Of a stretch of DNA of 64,000 bases, positions 14,141 through 24,206 are shown one piece after another. The DNA comes from Pseudomonas sp. (GTDB taxonomy: Bacteria; Pseudomonadota; Gammaproteobacteria; Pseudomonadales; Pseudomonadaceae): positions 1-64,000 of the forward strand of contig NZ_JAUYGD010000036.1 in the NCBI RefSeq assembly GCF_030690725.1, read 5' to 3'. Numbering within the stretch: the stretch's first letter is position 1; each line of letters opens with the position of its first letter. A program made the translations under genes and the position numbers. Below the pieces are notes generated by a model that saw nothing but the letters and a program-made list of their open reading frames with translations, had not been told where the DNA came from and ran no database searches.

Positions 14141-15499
14141 TCAGGACGACACAGGAGTACGCATGGTGACGAACTCTTCGGCGGCCGTTGGGTGCACACC
14201 GATGGTTTCATCGAATAGTTGCTTGGTCGCGCCGGCTTTAAGCGCCACGGCCAATCCCTGCACGATTTCTCCAGCGTCCGGGCCGACCATATGGCAACCC
14301 AGCACGCGGTCTGTGGCAGCGTCCACCACCAGTTTCATCAGGGTGCGTTCCTGGCTTTCGGTCATGGTCAGTTTCATCGGCCGGAAGCGGCTTTCGAATA
14401 TCTGAACGTTGTAGCCCTCCTCCTTCGCCTGCTCTTCACTGAGCCCGACCGTGCCGATATTCGGCAGGCTGAACACTGCCGTCGGGATCATCCGATAGTC
14501 GACTTTGCGGTATTGCTCTGGCTTGAACAGGCGCCTGGCCACGGCCATGCCTTCAGCCAGCGCAACGGGCGTCAGCTGCACGCGGCCGATCACATCACCA
14601 ATCGCTAGGATTGACGGCGTGCTGGTCTGATACTGCTCATCGACTTTGATAAAGCCACGCTCATCAAGCTGTACGTGGGTGTTTTCCAGGCCCAGGTTAT
14701 CCAACATCGGCCGGCGCCCGGTGGCGTAGAAGATACAGTCGGCCGCAAGCATGCGACCATCCTTGAGGGTAGCTAGCAGGCTGCCATCGGCCTGTTTGTC
14801 GATGCGGGCGATATCGCTGTTGAATTGCAAATCCACGCCGCGCTTGCTCAATTCTTCCCGCAGGTGTCGGCGCACCGCGCCATCAAAGCCGCGTAGGAAC
14901 AGCTCGCCGCGGTACAGCAGCGAGGTCTTTGCCCCCATACCGTTAAAGATTGAGGCGAATTCCACGGCGATATAACCGCCACCCACCACGAGCACCCGCT
15001 TGGGCAGCTGCTCAAGGAAGAAGACTTCGTTCGAGCCGATGGCATGTTCATGCCCGGGAATTTCAGGAATCTGCGGCCAGCCGCCAGTGGCGATCAGGAT
15101 GTGCTTGGCACTGTAGCGTTTACCGCCCAGCTCAACGCTGTGTTCGTCAACAATCCGCGCGTGGCCTTCCAGCAAGGTCACCCCGCTGCCCACCAGCAGG
15201 TTGCGGTAGATGCCGTTGAGTCGCTCGATTTCACGATTCTTGTTGCTGATCAGGGTCGACCAATCGAAGCTGGCCTCGCCCAGCGACCAGCCGAAGCCCT
15301 GCGCCTGCTCGAAGTCGTCGGCGAAGTGCGCGCCGTAGACCAGCAGCTTCTTCGGTACGCAACCCACGTTGACGCAGGTGCCGCCGAGGTAGCGGCTTTC
15401 GGCAACCGCCACACGGGCACCGTAACCAGCGGCAAAGCGCGCAGCCCGAACACCGCCGGAACCGGCGCCGATCACAAACAGGTCGAAGTCGTAGGTCAT
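14141..15499 (-). CDS. gor: glutathione reductase
   Basis: FAD enzyme that reduces oxidised glutathione with NADPH in the cytoplasm. 452 residues. FAD-binding [12 protein letters not shown] is at the N-terminus, and the redox disulfide C42-x4-C47 lies in [13 protein letters not shown]. The NADPH-binding [17 protein letters not shown] is in the middle, and the C-terminal catalytic HPTAAEE is present. Length and motifs are complete. It is followed on the same strand by the TRIC-family gene and divergent from the VOC protein gene. Confidence 0.95.
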   Translation of the reverse strand: MTYDFDLFVIGAGSGGVRAARFAAGYGARVAVAESRYLGGTCVNVGCVPKKLLVYGAHFADDFEQAQGFGWSLGEASFDWSTLISNKNREIERLNGIYRNLLVGSGVTLLEGHARIVDEHSVELGGKRYSAKHILIATGGWPQIPEIPGHEHAIGSNEVFFLEQLPKRVLVVGGGYIAVEFASIFNGMGAKTSLLYRGELFLRGFDGAVRRHLREELSKRGVDLQFNSDIARIDKQADGSLLATLKDGRMLAADCIFYATGRRPMLDNLGLENTHVQLDERGFIKVDEQYQTSTPSILAIGDVIGRVQLTPVALAEGMAVARRLFKPEQYRKVDYRMIPTAVFSLPNIGTVGLSEEQAKEEGYNVQIFESRFRPMKLTMTESQERTLMKLVVDAATDRVLGCHMVGPDAGEIVQGLAVALKAGATKQLFDETIGVHPTAAEEFVTMRTPVSS

Positions 15500-15578
15500 T
15501 TCAGCCTCCAGAACAGGCCGCCAGCATACCCCAAGGCGCGCCAGTGCCTAAACTTGAAGCATGCGGAACAGGAGAACA

Positions 15579-16004
15579 ATGATGCGCCCTACCCTTACTC
15601 ATCTGGCCTTGCACGTACCTGACTTGGCTGCGTGTGTAGCCTTTTATGAGCAGTTCTGTGCGATGCGGGTGATTCACCAGCGCGCCGGCAAAGGTTCAAA
15701 GATTGTCTGGATGGCCGAGCCCGGCAAGGAACACAGCTTTATCTTCGTGATCATGCCCGGCGGGCAGGATCGTCAACTGGCTGCGGATGACTACAGCCAC
15801 TTTGGCTTTGCTCTGGAGAGTCGCGAGCAGGTCGATAGCCTTGCCGCGCGAGCAAGGATTGCCGGCTGCCTGGTCTGGGAGCCGCGTGATGAGCCCTACC
15901 CCGTTGGCTACTACTGCGGCCTGCGTGACCCGGCAGGCAACTATGTGGAGTTCAGCTACGGTCAGCCATTAGGACCTGGCGCCGAGCATATGCCGTTGCC
16001 CTGA
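15579..16004 (+). CDS. VOC-family (glyoxalase/dioxygenase fold) protein
   Basis: 141 residues with one vicinal-oxygen-chelate domain made of two beta-alpha-beta-beta-beta units (LTHLALHVPDLAACVAFYEQ, then YYCGLRDPAGNYVEFSYG). The family binds a metal through His/Glu; likely ligands here include the His of HLALHV and the Glu of YVEFSYG. Two ATG codons stand in tandem at 15579 and 15582 after AGGAGA. In P. aeruginosa a homologous gene sits in the same place between gor and galU. The substrate cannot be told from the sequence. Confidence 0.8.
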   Translation: MMRPTLTHLALHVPDLAACVAFYEQFCAMRVIHQRAGKGSKIVWMAEPGKEHSFIFVIMPGGQDRQLAADDYSHFGFALESREQVDSLAARARIAGCLVWEPRDEPYPVGYYCGLRDPAGNYVEFSYGQPLGPGAEHMPLP

Positions 16005-16007
16005 ATG

Positions 16008-16035
16008 CACACAGCCACCCGAAGGTGGCTGTGTG
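16008..16035. terminator. hairpin between convergent VOC gene and galU
   Basis: Perfect stem of CACACAGCCACC with GGTGGCTGTGTG around CGAA, between two convergent genes. It has no long T-run, so it is a likely but not canonical bidirectional terminator. Confidence 0.65.
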
Positions 16036-16055
16036 TTGCCGCGCTAGAAGCCGAA

Positions 16056-16895
16056 TCAATAGGCCTTGCCGGTTTTGTAGAGGTTCTCGAAGCAGAAGTT
16101 GGTGGCCTCGATATAGCCTTCAGCACCGCCGCAATCGAAGCGCTTGCCCTTGAACTTATAGGCCATCACGCAGCCGTTCTGTGCCTGCTTCATCAGTGCG
16201 TCGGTGATCTGGATTTCTCCGCCCTTGCCAGGTTCTGTCTGCTCGATCAGTTCGAAGATATCCGGGGTGAGGATATAGCGACCGATAATCGCCAGGTTCG
16301 ACGGCGCATCTTCCGGACGTGGCTTCTCGACCATGCTGTTGACCCGGTAGATGTCGTCACGAATCATCTCGCCGGAGATCACGCCATATTTGTGGGTCTC
16401 TTCTGGCGGCACTTCCTGGATGGCCACAATCGAGCAGCGGAACTGGTTGTACAGCTTGACCATCTGCGTCAGTACCGCATCGCCGTCCAGGTTCAGGCAC
16501 AGGTCATCGGCCAGCACTACGGCGAATGGCTCATCACCAATCAGCGGGCGGCCACAGAGAATGGCGTGGCCCAGGCCTTTCATCTCCACCTGACGGGTGT
16601 AGGAAAAGGTGCACTCGTCGATCAGACGGCGGATGCCAACCAGGTATTTTTCCTTGTCAGTGTCGCGGATCTGGTGCTCAAGCTCGTAGCTGATGTCGAA
16701 GTGATCTTCCAGCGCGCGTTTGCCGCGGCCAGTGATCATGGCAATTTCCGTCAACCCGGCTTCCAGCGCCTCTTCGACGCCGTATTGGATCAGCGGCTTG
16801 TTCACAATCGGCAGCATTTCCTTGGGCATAGCCTTGGTGGCTGGCAGAAAACGGGTGCCGTAACCGGCTGCTGGGAACAAGCATTTCTTGATCAT
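16056..16895 (-). CDS. galU: UTP-glucose-1-phosphate uridylyltransferase
   Basis: Makes UDP-glucose from UTP and glucose 1-phosphate for lipopolysaccharide and exopolysaccharide synthesis. 279 residues, with the nucleotidyltransferase signature FPAAGYGTRFLPATKAMPKE at residues 7-26, VLADDLCLN (metal-binding Asp), and the C-terminal FDCGGAEGYIEA. Complete length for GalU. It lies 45 bp downstream of ugd on the same strand, whose product uses UDP-glucose; the pair forms a pathway operon. Confidence 0.95.
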   Translation of the reverse strand: MIKKCLFPAAGYGTRFLPATKAMPKEMLPIVNKPLIQYGVEEALEAGLTEIAMITGRGKRALEDHFDISYELEHQIRDTDKEKYLVGIRRLIDECTFSYTRQVEMKGLGHAILCGRPLIGDEPFAVVLADDLCLNLDGDAVLTQMVKLYNQFRCSIVAIQEVPPEETHKYGVISGEMIRDDIYRVNSMVEKPRPEDAPSNLAIIGRYILTPDIFELIEQTEPGKGGEIQITDALMKQAQNGCVMAYKFKGKRFDCGGAEGYIEATNFCFENLYKTGKAY

Positions 16896-16940
16896 AGGAG
16901 ACCTTGGGAAGATAGGGGTGAAAATCGCGTGCGCAGTTTA

Positions 16941-18302
16941 TCAGGCTGCACTGGCCTTACAATGCCCCTGCGCGGGGCGACCAATGCCTCGGTAGAGAAA
17001 ACCCAGCTCAGCCAACTGCGCGGCATCGTAGATATTACGCCCGTCAAACAGCACAGGCATGCGCATCAAGCCACGAATGCGCGCGAAGTCGGGCTGGCGG
17101 AATTGCTTCCATTCAGTGACCAACACCAACGCATCCGCGCCTTCAACAACACTATACGGCGACGTGCTTAAGCGCAGCTGGCCGCTGCTGATCGCCTGGC
17201 CATAGCGCTCTGCCAGAGCCGTTGTGGCAACAGGGTCGCACGCCTGAACGCTGACGCCAGCTGCCAACAAGGCATCCAGTAGAACCAGGCTGGGCGCTTC
17301 ACGCAGGTCATCGGTGCCTGGTTTGAAAGCCAAGCCCCACAGCGCCACCACTCGCCCTTGCCAATAGCCGGAAAAATGCTCACGCAGCGCCTGGAACAAC
17401 AGGGTTTTCTGCAATGCGTTACGGGCTTCGACTGCGCGCAGGATGCCGGGTTCAATGCCCTCCTGCTCTGCGCAGCGAATCAGCGCCCGTACATCCTTGG
17501 GGAAGCATGAGCCGCCATAGCCGCAACCGGCGTAGATAAAGTGAGTGCCAATGCGCTTGTCGCTGCCGATGCCGCGGCGTACATCTTCGATATCAACATC
17601 CAGGCGCGCACATAGACTGGCCATTTCGTTGATAAAGGAAATCTTGGTGGCCAGAAAGGCGTTGGCGGCATATTTGCTGAACTCTGCCGCGCGCAGGCCC
17701 ATGCATAACAAGCGCTCGTGATTGCGCAGAAACGGCGCATACAGGCGGCGTAAAAGCTCATGGCCACGGGGTTCATCGCAACCGACAATCACCCGATCAG
17801 GGCGCATAAAGTCGTCAATCGCCGAACCTTCCTTGAGAAATTCCGGGTTGCTCGCCAGCGTCACCGCAAAGCGCTTGCCGCGTTTGCTCAAGCGACTGTT
17901 GATGAGCTGGGCAACACGCCCGGCTGTGCCCACCGGCACCGTGGATTTATTCACCACCACGCAGCTCTGCTCAAGCTGATCGCCCAGCTCGTCGGCCACA
18001 GCCAGGACATGCGACAAGTCCGCTGAGCCGTCCTCCCCGCTCGGCGTGCCGACGGCGATAAAAATGATCTCGGCCTGCTTGATGCCTTCATGCAGGTGCT
18101 GGCTGAAACTCAGCTGACCGCTGCTCAAATGCGTTTGCAGCATGGCCTCCAGCCCAGGCTCGTAAATCGGTGACTGGCCACGGGCAAGCCGTGCCACACG
18201 CTGCGCATCGCGCTCAATGCAGATCACCCGATTGCCCATCTCGGCAAAACAGGCCGCTGATACCAGCCCTACATAGCCTGCGCCAATCACACAAATCCGC
18301 AT
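16941..18302 (-). CDS. ugd: UDP-glucose 6-dehydrogenase
   Basis: Oxidises UDP-glucose twice with NAD to UDP-glucuronate, a precursor for surface polysaccharides and lipid A modification. 453 residues. It has an N-terminal Rossmann motif GAGYVGLVSAACFAEMGN, the catalytic Cys266 in GYGGSCFPKD, and ALWGLAFKPGTDDLREAPS in the C-terminal domain. A GTG nine bases upstream (18311) is in frame, but ATG 18302 has GAGGAG at the right distance. It precedes galU in the same orientation. Confidence 0.94.
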   Translation of the reverse strand: MRICVIGAGYVGLVSAACFAEMGNRVICIERDAQRVARLARGQSPIYEPGLEAMLQTHLSSGQLSFSQHLHEGIKQAEIIFIAVGTPSGEDGSADLSHVLAVADELGDQLEQSCVVVNKSTVPVGTAGRVAQLINSRLSKRGKRFAVTLASNPEFLKEGSAIDDFMRPDRVIVGCDEPRGHELLRRLYAPFLRNHERLLCMGLRAAEFSKYAANAFLATKISFINEMASLCARLDVDIEDVRRGIGSDKRIGTHFIYAGCGYGGSCFPKDVRALIRCAEQEGIEPGILRAVEARNALQKTLLFQALREHFSGYWQGRVVALWGLAFKPGTDDLREAPSLVLLDALLAAGVSVQACDPVATTALAERYGQAISSGQLRLSTSPYSVVEGADALVLVTEWKQFRQPDFARIRGLMRMPVLFDGRNIYDAAQLAELGFLYRGIGRPAQGHCKASAA

Positions 18303-18414
18303 CGCCTGCACTCCTCACTGAGTTACCGCGATTGCAGCTAAAGCAGATGGCAGGCGTATGACATGCGCAAGACGCTCGGATGACAGCGCTAGATGTACAA
18401 ATTCCGGGCACAAA

Positions 18415-18439
18415 AAAACCGGCTACGAAAGCCGGTTTT
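18415..18439 (-). terminator. terminator downstream of tRNA-Leu
   Basis: AAAACCGGCT, 5-nt loop, AGCCGGTTTT. On the minus strand it ends in a T-run and lies after tRNA-Leu, closing the pgsA-tRNA transcript before ugd. Confidence 0.8.
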
Positions 18440-18482
18440 AGTGGATTTCAGGTTCGCGGGCGAACATCTGAAATCATGTACA

Positions 18483-18569
18483 TGGTGCCCGAAGCCGGGG
18501 TCGAACCGGCACGAGGTTACCCTCGAGGGATTTTAAGTCCCTTGCGTCTACCGATTTCGCCATTCGGGC
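18483..18569 (-). tRNA. tRNA-Leu (anticodon TAA)
   Basis: 87 nt including an encoded CCA. Class II tRNA with a long variable arm (CTCGAGGGTAACCTCG). Acceptor GCCCGAA pairs with TTCGGGC. The anticodon stem-loop GGACTTAAAATCC gives TAA, and the T loop GGTTCGACCCC is intact. Confidence 0.95.
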
Positions 18570-18641
18570 GGTAGCGCTGCGTTGCGAGGCTTGGACTATA
18601 TACAGCCCTTGGATGCCTCGCAAGGTTTCAAGCTTAAATGA

Positions 18642-18676
18642 AAAAGCCTCGTAAATCAGTGATCTACGAGGCTTTT
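18642..18676 (-). terminator. terminator between tRNA-Cys and tRNA-Leu
   Basis: AAAAGCCTCGTA (18642-18653) pairs with TACGAGGCTTTT (18665-18676) with an 11-nt loop. It has a T-run on both strands, so it could partly end transcripts coming from pgsA and the first tRNAs. Confidence 0.75.
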
Positions 18677-18681
18677 CTAAT

Positions 18682-18755
18682 TGGAGGCTGAGGTCGGAAT
18701 CGAACCGGCGTTCACGGATTTGCAATCCGGTGCATAACCACTCTGCTACTCAGCC
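18682..18755 (-). tRNA. tRNA-Cys (anticodon GCA)
   Basis: 74 nt with CCA. Acceptor GGCTGAG pairs with CTCAGCC. The anticodon loop in GGATTGCAAATCC gives GCA, and the T arm CCGGTTCGATTCCGA is normal. Confidence 0.95.
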
Positions 18756-18794
18756 TTGAAACTAAACGGACCGTGTAAAACGGCCCGTTGAAAA

Positions 18795-18870
<76 letters not shown>

Positions 18871-18937
18871 GTGTCGTGCTGACGGCCGCCATTCTATAGC
18901 TTCAGAACGGCCCGTCAACCCCTTGATTCAAAAAAGC

Positions 18938-19504
18938 TTATTTCTTTTCCGAGGTGAGTCGCAGGTGTGGCCATGCGGCTAGCAGGTACTGCGCCATGGA
19001 CCACAGGGTGAGTACCGCCGCAATGATCAACAGCGCATAACCAAACACAACCCAAGCGGTAAAAATCGGCGGATTTGCCAGCAAAATCACCAGGGCGACC
19101 ATCTGCGCGGCGGTTTTCCACTTAGCCAATTTTGACACGGCAACATGCGCGCGGGCGCCCAGCTCTGCCATCCATTCACGCAGCGCCGACACCACGATTT
19201 CGCGACCGATGATGATCGCCGCAGACAGGGTCAGCCAGAGATTGGCGTGTTCAGCCACCAGCAATACCAGGGCAACCGCCACCATCAGCTTGTCGGCAAC
19301 CGGGTCGAGGAAAGCCCCGAAAGGCGTGCTTTGCTCCCAGCGGCGGGCCAGGTAACCATCCAGCCAGTCGGTGGCAGCTGCGACTGAAAACACCGCGCTA
19401 GCGGCCCAATAGCTCCAACTGAAGGGAAGGTAGAACAGCAGAATAAACACCGGAATCAGCAATACGCGGAGCACGGTCAGCAGGTTGGGGATATTCATCG
19501 ACAC
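18938..19504 (-). CDS. pgsA: CDP-diacylglycerol-glycerol-3-phosphate 3-phosphatidyltransferase
   Basis: Inner-membrane enzyme that makes phosphatidylglycerophosphate, the first committed step to phosphatidylglycerol and cardiolipin. 188 residues. The CDP-alcohol phosphotransferase motif D-x2-DG-x2-AR-x8-G-x3-D-x3-D is complete (from DWLDGYLAR to FLDPVAD). About five membrane helices. It follows uvrC by 27 bp on the same strand and precedes the Gly-Cys-Leu tRNAs, so gacA-uvrC-pgsA-tRNA may form one transcript. Confidence 0.94.
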   Translation of the reverse strand: MSMNIPNLLTVLRVLLIPVFILLFYLPFSWSYWAASAVFSVAAATDWLDGYLARRWEQSTPFGAFLDPVADKLMVAVALVLLVAEHANLWLTLSAAIIIGREIVVSALREWMAELGARAHVAVSKLAKWKTAAQMVALVILLANPPIFTAWVVFGYALLIIAAVLTLWSMAQYLLAAWPHLRLTSEKK

Positions 19505-19531
19505 AACTTGGCGGTAAAGAGAGTCGGCATT

Positions 19532-21373
19532 CTACTCACTGTGCAGGGCCGCATAAATCAACTCGGCGAGTTTTTTACTGATCCCGGGTGCTTTGGCGAT
19601 TTCTTCGATGCTCGCGCGGGACAGTTCTTGCAGCCCACCGAAGTGGTTGAGCAGCTCGCGCCGGCGCTTGGGCCCGACGCCGGCAACCTCCTCCAGGGTC
19701 GAGGTACGGCGGGTTTTGCCACGGCGGGCGCGGTGGCCGGTAATAGCAAAACGGTGCGACTCATCGCGGATCTGCTGAATCAGATGCAGGGCTGGTGAAT
19801 TACCCGGCAGGGTGAATTCATGAGCGGCGTCATTCAGGTACAGGGTTTCCAAGCCCGGCTTGCGGGTTGTGCCCTTAGCCACGCCAAGCAGAATCAGGTC
19901 AGGCACTGAAAGTTCTTCGAGCACTTCACGGGCCATGGCCAGCTGGCCTTTACCACCATCGACCAGAAGGATGTCCGGCAGCTTGCCTTCGCCATCCTTG
20001 ATCTTGCTGAAGCGTCGGGTCAGCGCCTGGTGCATGGCCGCGTAATCGTCGCCAGGCGTAACGCCTTCGATGTTGTAGCGGCGGTAATCAGACTTGAGCG
20101 GGCCTTCGGGGCCAAACACCACGCAGGAGGCGACCGTAGCCTCACCACTGGAGTGGCTGATGTCGAAGCACTCCAGGCGCTGCGGCACTTCATCCATATC
20201 CAGCGCCAGTGCCAAGGCATCAAAACGTGCGGCAACGTGCTGCCGGTTAGCCAGACGCGCAGCCAGGGCCTGCTCGGCATTGGTCACGGCCAGCTGTTGC
20301 CAGCGCGCCCGGGTGCCGCGCACGCGGTAGCTGATGCTCAGCTCACGGCCGCGCAGCTCATCAATGGCGGCGATCAGCGTGGGGAAGTCTTCGTGTTGCG
20401 CATTGACGATCAGCTCGCTCGGCAGGTCGCGCTCCTGACTACTCAGGTAATACTGCGCGAGGAAGGCCAGCAATACGCCGCTGCCCTCCTCCTCAATCGC
20501 CACCTGCGGGAAGAAGTTCTTGCTGCCGAGCACTCGACCGCCACGCACGCTGATCAAATGCACGCAGGCGCCGCCTGGGTTGACCATGGCGGCGACCACA
20601 TCCACATCACCGGTGCCGCCTTCCATGCTCTGCTGATCCTGTACCCGGCGCAGCAGCGATATCTGGTCGCGCAACCCGGCCGCCCGCTCGAAGTCGAGGG
20701 CCATTGCGGCAGCCTGCATACCGCTGGACAGCTCATCGGTCAGGGCATTGCTGCGCCCCTCAAGAAACATCACCGAGTGGCGTACGTCATCGGCATATTC
20801 GGCGGGCTCTACCAGGCCGACACAGGGGCCTTTGCAGCGTTTGATCTGGTACTGCAGGCAGGGGCGCGTGCGGTTTTTGTAGAAACTGTCCTCGCACTGG
20901 CGCACCAGAAAAGTCTTCTGCAGCAAGTTGAGGCTTTCGCGGATGGCACCGGCGCTGGGATACGGGCCGAAGTACCGGCCCTTCTGCTTTTTCGCCCCAC
21001 GGTGAATGCTCAGGCGCGGGAAGTCACCGTCGGAAAGAAACACGTAGGGATAGGACTTATCGTCGCGCAGCAGGATGTTGTACGGCGGCCGCCATTCCTT
21101 GATCAGCGTCTGTTCAAGCAGCAGGGCTTCGGTTTCGTTGGCGGTAATGGTGGTTTCGATCTGCGCAATGCGGCCCACCAGGGCGGCGGTCTTCGGCGCC
21201 AAGCCGCTCTGGCGAAAGTAACTGGCCAGGCGTTTTTTCAGGTTTTTGGCTTTGCCGACGTAGAGCAGTTTGGCGTCCACATCGAACATGCGGTACACGC
21301 CAGGGCGACCGCTGCAGGTGGAGAGAAACGCGCTGGAATCGAAGGCGGCGCGGCTGTCGTCAGCTGCTGGCAT
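19532..21373 (-). CDS. uvrC: excinuclease ABC subunit C
   Basis: Endonuclease that makes both incisions in nucleotide excision repair. 613 residues. It has an N-terminal GIY-YIG domain ([26 protein letters not shown]), a Cys-containing region [15 protein letters not shown], a UVR motif (about residues 200-240), an RNase H-like nuclease domain ([29 protein letters not shown]), and C-terminal helix-hairpin-helix repeats ([18 protein letters not shown]). The ATG is at 21371-21373, inside the end of gacA (the genes overlap by 14 bases), a classic coupling in gamma-proteobacteria. Confidence 0.95.
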   Translation of the reverse strand: MPAADDSRAAFDSSAFLSTCSGRPGVYRMFDVDAKLLYVGKAKNLKKRLASYFRQSGLAPKTAALVGRIAQIETTITANETEALLLEQTLIKEWRPPYNILLRDDKSYPYVFLSDGDFPRLSIHRGAKKQKGRYFGPYPSAGAIRESLNLLQKTFLVRQCEDSFYKNRTRPCLQYQIKRCKGPCVGLVEPAEYADDVRHSVMFLEGRSNALTDELSSGMQAAAMALDFERAAGLRDQISLLRRVQDQQSMEGGTGDVDVVAAMVNPGGACVHLISVRGGRVLGSKNFFPQVAIEEEGSGVLLAFLAQYYLSSQERDLPSELIVNAQHEDFPTLIAAIDELRGRELSISYRVRGTRARWQQLAVTNAEQALAARLANRQHVAARFDALALALDMDEVPQRLECFDISHSSGEATVASCVVFGPEGPLKSDYRRYNIEGVTPGDDYAAMHQALTRRFSKIKDGEGKLPDILLVDGGKGQLAMAREVLEELSVPDLILLGVAKGTTRKPGLETLYLNDAAHEFTLPGNSPALHLIQQIRDESHRFAITGHRARRGKTRRTSTLEEVAGVGPKRRRELLNHFGGLQELSRASIEEIAKAPGISKKLAELIYAALHSE

Positions 21374-22004
21374 CAATCATGCCGTGGCGCACGGCCAGCA
21401 GGGCCAGCTCGACATCGCTGGTGATCGACAGCTTTTCGAAGATGCGATAGCGGTAGGTGTTCACGGTTTTCGGCGACAGGCAGAGCTTATCGGATATGGC
21501 CTGAACCTTCTGGCAACCAGCAATCATCAGCGCGATCTGGATTTCACGCTCGGACAATAGGTCGAAAGGCGAATTGCTGCTCTGCGGCTGGAACGACTTG
21601 AGGGCCAGCTGCTGGGCGATCTGCGGGCTGATATAGCGCTGGCCGCTGAACACCATGCGAATCGCCTGAACCATCTCTTCCAACGCGGCACCCTTGGTCA
21701 GGTAGCCGGCGGCACCCGCCTGTAGCAAGCGCGTGGGGAACGGATCTTCTTCGCAAACGGTAACCGCGACGACTTTAAGGTCGGGATGGCTGCGAATCAG
21801 TTTGCGCGTGGCTTCGAGGCCGCCGATACCCGGCATCTTGATGTCCATCAGAACAACGTCGGGCTTCAGCTCGCGGGCTTTCTTCAGGGATTCTTCGCCG
21901 GACTCGGCTTGACCCACTACATGCAAGCCGTCGATATCAGCCAGCATACGGGTGATGCCGGTACGTACCAGGTCGTGGTCATCAACAACTAGCACCCTGA
22001 TCAA
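21360..22004 (-). CDS. gacA: response regulator GacA
   Basis: Cytoplasmic response regulator of the GacS/GacA system that switches on small RNAs of the Rsm pathway and thus secondary metabolism and biofilm genes. 214 residues. The receiver domain has acidic pocket VVDDHD and phospho-acceptor Asp54 in [10 protein letters not shown]. The C-terminal LuxR-type helix-turn-helix contains [19 protein letters not shown] and [17 protein letters not shown]. The start taken is TTG (22002-22004), the start described for gacA of other pseudomonads and aligned with the family N-terminus [10 protein letters not shown]. An in-frame ATG 18 bases upstream (22022) would add six residues. uvrC follows with overlap. 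Confidence 0.93.
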   Translation of the reverse strand: MIRVLVVDDHDLVRTGITRMLADIDGLHVVGQAESGEESLKKARELKPDVVLMDIKMPGIGGLEATRKLIRSHPDLKVVAVTVCEEDPFPTRLLQAGAAGYLTKGAALEEMVQAIRMVFSGQRYISPQIAQQLALKSFQPQSSNSPFDLLSEREIQIALMIAGCQKVQAISDKLCLSPKTVNTYRYRIFEKLSITSDVELALLAVRHGMIDASS

Positions 22005-22143
22005 GCGACACCCCGTTTGCATCAGTCGCTAAAAGCGGCTGGTTGGGTTGGAAGGCTGGAGATTTGTAAACCCAGCTTGGCGCATAACCGTCAAAATGCA
22101 AGCGCCAATAAAACTGTGCGCTAGGGTGACGGCCAGAGGAATT

Positions 22144-22233
22144 TGGCGGAAGCGGTGAGATTCGAACTCACGGAAGAGTTTCCCCTTCGACGGTTTTCAA
22201 GACCGTTGCATTCAACCGCTCTGCCACGCTTCC
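22144..22233 (-). tRNA. tRNA-Ser (anticodon TGA)
   Basis: 90 nt with CCA. Class II tRNA with a long variable arm. Acceptor GGAAGCG pairs with CGCTTCC. The anticodon stem-loop GGTCTTGAAAACC gives TGA. Confidence 0.95.
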
Positions 22234-22365
22234 GGCGATTGCGGGCGGCAATCTTACCCGAACGCAACACGCTGTCAAACTCTGCGTATTGGCTCTTTAT
22301 CTGCCTCTGCTATGATCGGGCCTGACCTTGGTCACGGAACCATCAGCCATTTCAGGAGTGTCGCC

Positions 22366-23034
22366 ATGAACGAACACAATTATGCACTTGACCACACGCA
22401 GGTTGAGCAGCAAGAAGTCAGCCGCGTCCTGCGCAACACCTATGGCCTGCTGGCCATTACCCTGGCCTTCAGTGGCCTGGTGGCGTACATCGCGCAGCGC
22501 GCAAATGTGCCTTATCCAAATATCTTCGTGGTGCTGATCGGCTTTTACGGCCTGTTCTTCCTCACCGCCAAACTGCGTAACTCGGCCTGGGGCCTGGTTT
22601 CGACTCTCGCTCTGACCGGTTTTATGGGCTACACCCTCGGCCCAATTCTCAATCGTTATATGGGTATGGCCAACGGTGCTGAAGTTGTCAGTTCGGCTTT
22701 CGCCATGACAGCACTGGTGTTCTGCGGCCTGTCGGCTTACGTGCTGACCACCCGCAAGGACATGAGCTTCCTCAGTGGCTTTATCACTGCAGGTTTCTTT
22801 GTGCTGATCGGCGCGATGGTTGCAGGCTTCTTCTTCCAGATCAGCGGCCTGCAACTGGCGATCAGCGCAGGTTTCGTGCTGTTCTCCTCGGCCTGCATCC
22901 TGTTCCAGACCAGCGCGATCATCCATGGCGGCGAGCGCAACTACATCATGGCGACCATCAGCCTGTATGTATCGATCTACAACCTGTTTGTCAGCCTGCT
23001 GCAGATTTTCGGCATCATGGGCAGCGACGACTGA
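22366..23034 (+). CDS. yccA: Bax inhibitor-1 family inner-membrane protein (YccA-like)
   Basis: 222 residues with seven predicted membrane helices, the BI-1/TMBIM fold. In E. coli YccA is a substrate and modulator of the FtsH protease; ion-leak activity is known for other family members. ATG 22366 follows AGGAG; the frame extends upstream without family sequence. C-terminal helix region [20 protein letters not shown] is the conserved family end. A terminator follows, so it is probably monocistronic. In P. aeruginosa it likewise precedes the tus genes. Confidence 0.87.
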   Translation: MNEHNYALDHTQVEQQEVSRVLRNTYGLLAITLAFSGLVAYIAQRANVPYPNIFVVLIGFYGLFFLTAKLRNSAWGLVSTLALTGFMGYTLGPILNRYMGMANGAEVVSSAFAMTALVFCGLSAYVLTTRKDMSFLSGFITAGFFVLIGAMVAGFFFQISGLQLAISAGFVLFSSACILFQTSAIIHGGERNYIMATISLYVSIYNLFVSLLQIFGIMGSDD

Positions 23035-23050
23035 TTCAACTTGCTGTGCA

Positions 23051-23074
23051 AAGCCCGCTTCGGCGGGCTTTTTT
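23051..23074 (+). terminator. terminator after yccA
   Basis: AAGCCCGC, TTCG loop, GCGGGCTT and a T-run of six. Confidence 0.9.
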
Positions 23075-23153
23075 ATGCCTGCCGTCCATAGATGGCGCGC
23101 ATCTTGGCGGCTCAGGCTTTATCATTCCGGCAAATTGGCTTGCCAGGTTTGCT

Positions 23154-23546
23154 ATGAAGTTCGCCATCGCCCTGTTCTCACCTCCTCATGCGCCCTCCTC
23201 GCGCCGTGCGCTGCGTTTTGCCCAGGCGGCATTGGCCGGTGGGCATGAGATTGTGCGGCTGTTTTTCTATCAGGACGGCGTCCACAGCGCCTCGAGCAAT
23301 GTGGTCTGCGCGCAGGATGAAGTGGATCTACCGCGTGAATGGCGTGAGTTTGTGCGAGCGCAGCAACTGGATGGCGTGGTGTGTATCGCCGCCGCCTTGC
23401 GCCGTGGCGTATTGAATGACGACGAAGCGCAGCGTTACTCGCGCACTGCCGCCAACCTGGACACACCCTGGGAGCTTTCCGGCCTGGGCCAGTTGCACGA
23501 AGCGGCGCAGCTGGCGGATCGCCTAGTGTGCTTTGGAGGGCCTTGA
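23154..23546 (+). CDS. tusD: sulfur-relay protein TusD
   Basis: Part of the TusBCD complex that passes persulfide sulfur from TusA to TusE for 2-thiouridine formation at tRNA wobble bases. 130 residues of DsrE fold. The active Cys lies in VVCIAAALRRGV, the usual TusD signature. ATG 23154 begins MKFAIALFSPPHAPSS; upstream codons in the open frame are not conserved in character. The stop is one base before the start of tusC. mnmA, which uses this sulfur, is also in the window (44214-45332). Confidence 0.9.
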   Translation: MKFAIALFSPPHAPSSRRALRFAQAALAGGHEIVRLFFYQDGVHSASSNVVCAQDEVDLPREWREFVRAQQLDGVVCIAAALRRGVLNDDEAQRYSRTAANLDTPWELSGLGQLHEAAQLADRLVCFGGP

Positions 23547-23547
23547 A

Positions 23548-23907
23548 ATGAGCAAGTCGCTATTGATCATCAGCCGCCAAGCGCCCTGGTCCGGCCCCGG
23601 TGCGCGGGAAGTGCTGGATATCGCGCTGGCTGGCGGCGCCTTCGATTTGCCGATTGGTATGCTGTTTCTCGACGACGGGGTATTTCAGCTGAGCAGTGCA
23701 CAGCAGCCGGCCAGCCTGCAGCAGAAAGACCTCGGTGCCAATCTGCAGGCTCTGCCGATGTTTGGCGTCGAGGCGCTGTATGTTGCCCAGCGCAGCCTGG
23801 CCGAACGCGGTCTGCAGGATCAGCCCAGCAGTCTCGCTGTCGAGCGCCTCGATGACTCCTCGATAAGCGCCTTGATTGACCGTTATGACCAGGTGATTAC
23901 GCTCTGA
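23548..23907 (+). CDS. tusC: sulfur-relay protein TusC
   Basis: 119 residues, DsrF-like subunit of the TusBCD sulfurtransferase complex. MSKSLLIISRQAPWSGPGAR is the typical start, and FDLPIGMLFLDDGVFQL is a conserved core segment. ATG 23548 comes one base after the tusD stop and its own stop overlaps the tusB start (TGATG). TusC lacks the catalytic Cys of TusD, as is normal. Confidence 0.9.
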   Translation: MSKSLLIISRQAPWSGPGAREVLDIALAGGAFDLPIGMLFLDDGVFQLSSAQQPASLQQKDLGANLQALPMFGVEALYVAQRSLAERGLQDQPSSLAVERLDDSSISALIDRYDQVITL

Positions 23908-24206
23908 TGGCTACCTTGCACGTGCTTTCACATTCGCCCTTTACCGATAGCCGCCTGAGCAGTTGCCTGCGCCTGCTCGGCAGCCAGGATGCCCTGCTTC
24001 TCTGTGGTGATGCGGTGTATGCCTTGCAGGCCGGCAGCGCGCAGCGCCAGGCGCTGGAGCTGATGCCCGAAGCCATTGCGCTGTATGCCCTGGATGAAGA
24101 TGTCCAGGCCCGCGGCGTTGCGCACCCTAGCCGCCTCACACTGGTCGATTACCCCGCTTTCGTGGCCCTGAGCTGCCAATACGACAAGGTAAACACCTGG
24201 CTATGA
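23907..24206 (+). CDS. tusB: sulfur-relay protein TusB
   Basis: 99 residues, DsrH-like third subunit of TusBCD. MATLHVLSHSPFTDSRLSSC and the segment DALLLCGDAVYAL fit the family. The start overlaps the tusC stop and its stop overlaps the tusE start, which shows strict translational coupling of the four genes. Confidence 0.88.
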   Translation: MATLHVLSHSPFTDSRLSSCLRLLGSQDALLLCGDAVYALQAGSAQRQALELMPEAIALYALDEDVQARGVAHPSRLTLVDYPAFVALSCQYDKVNTWL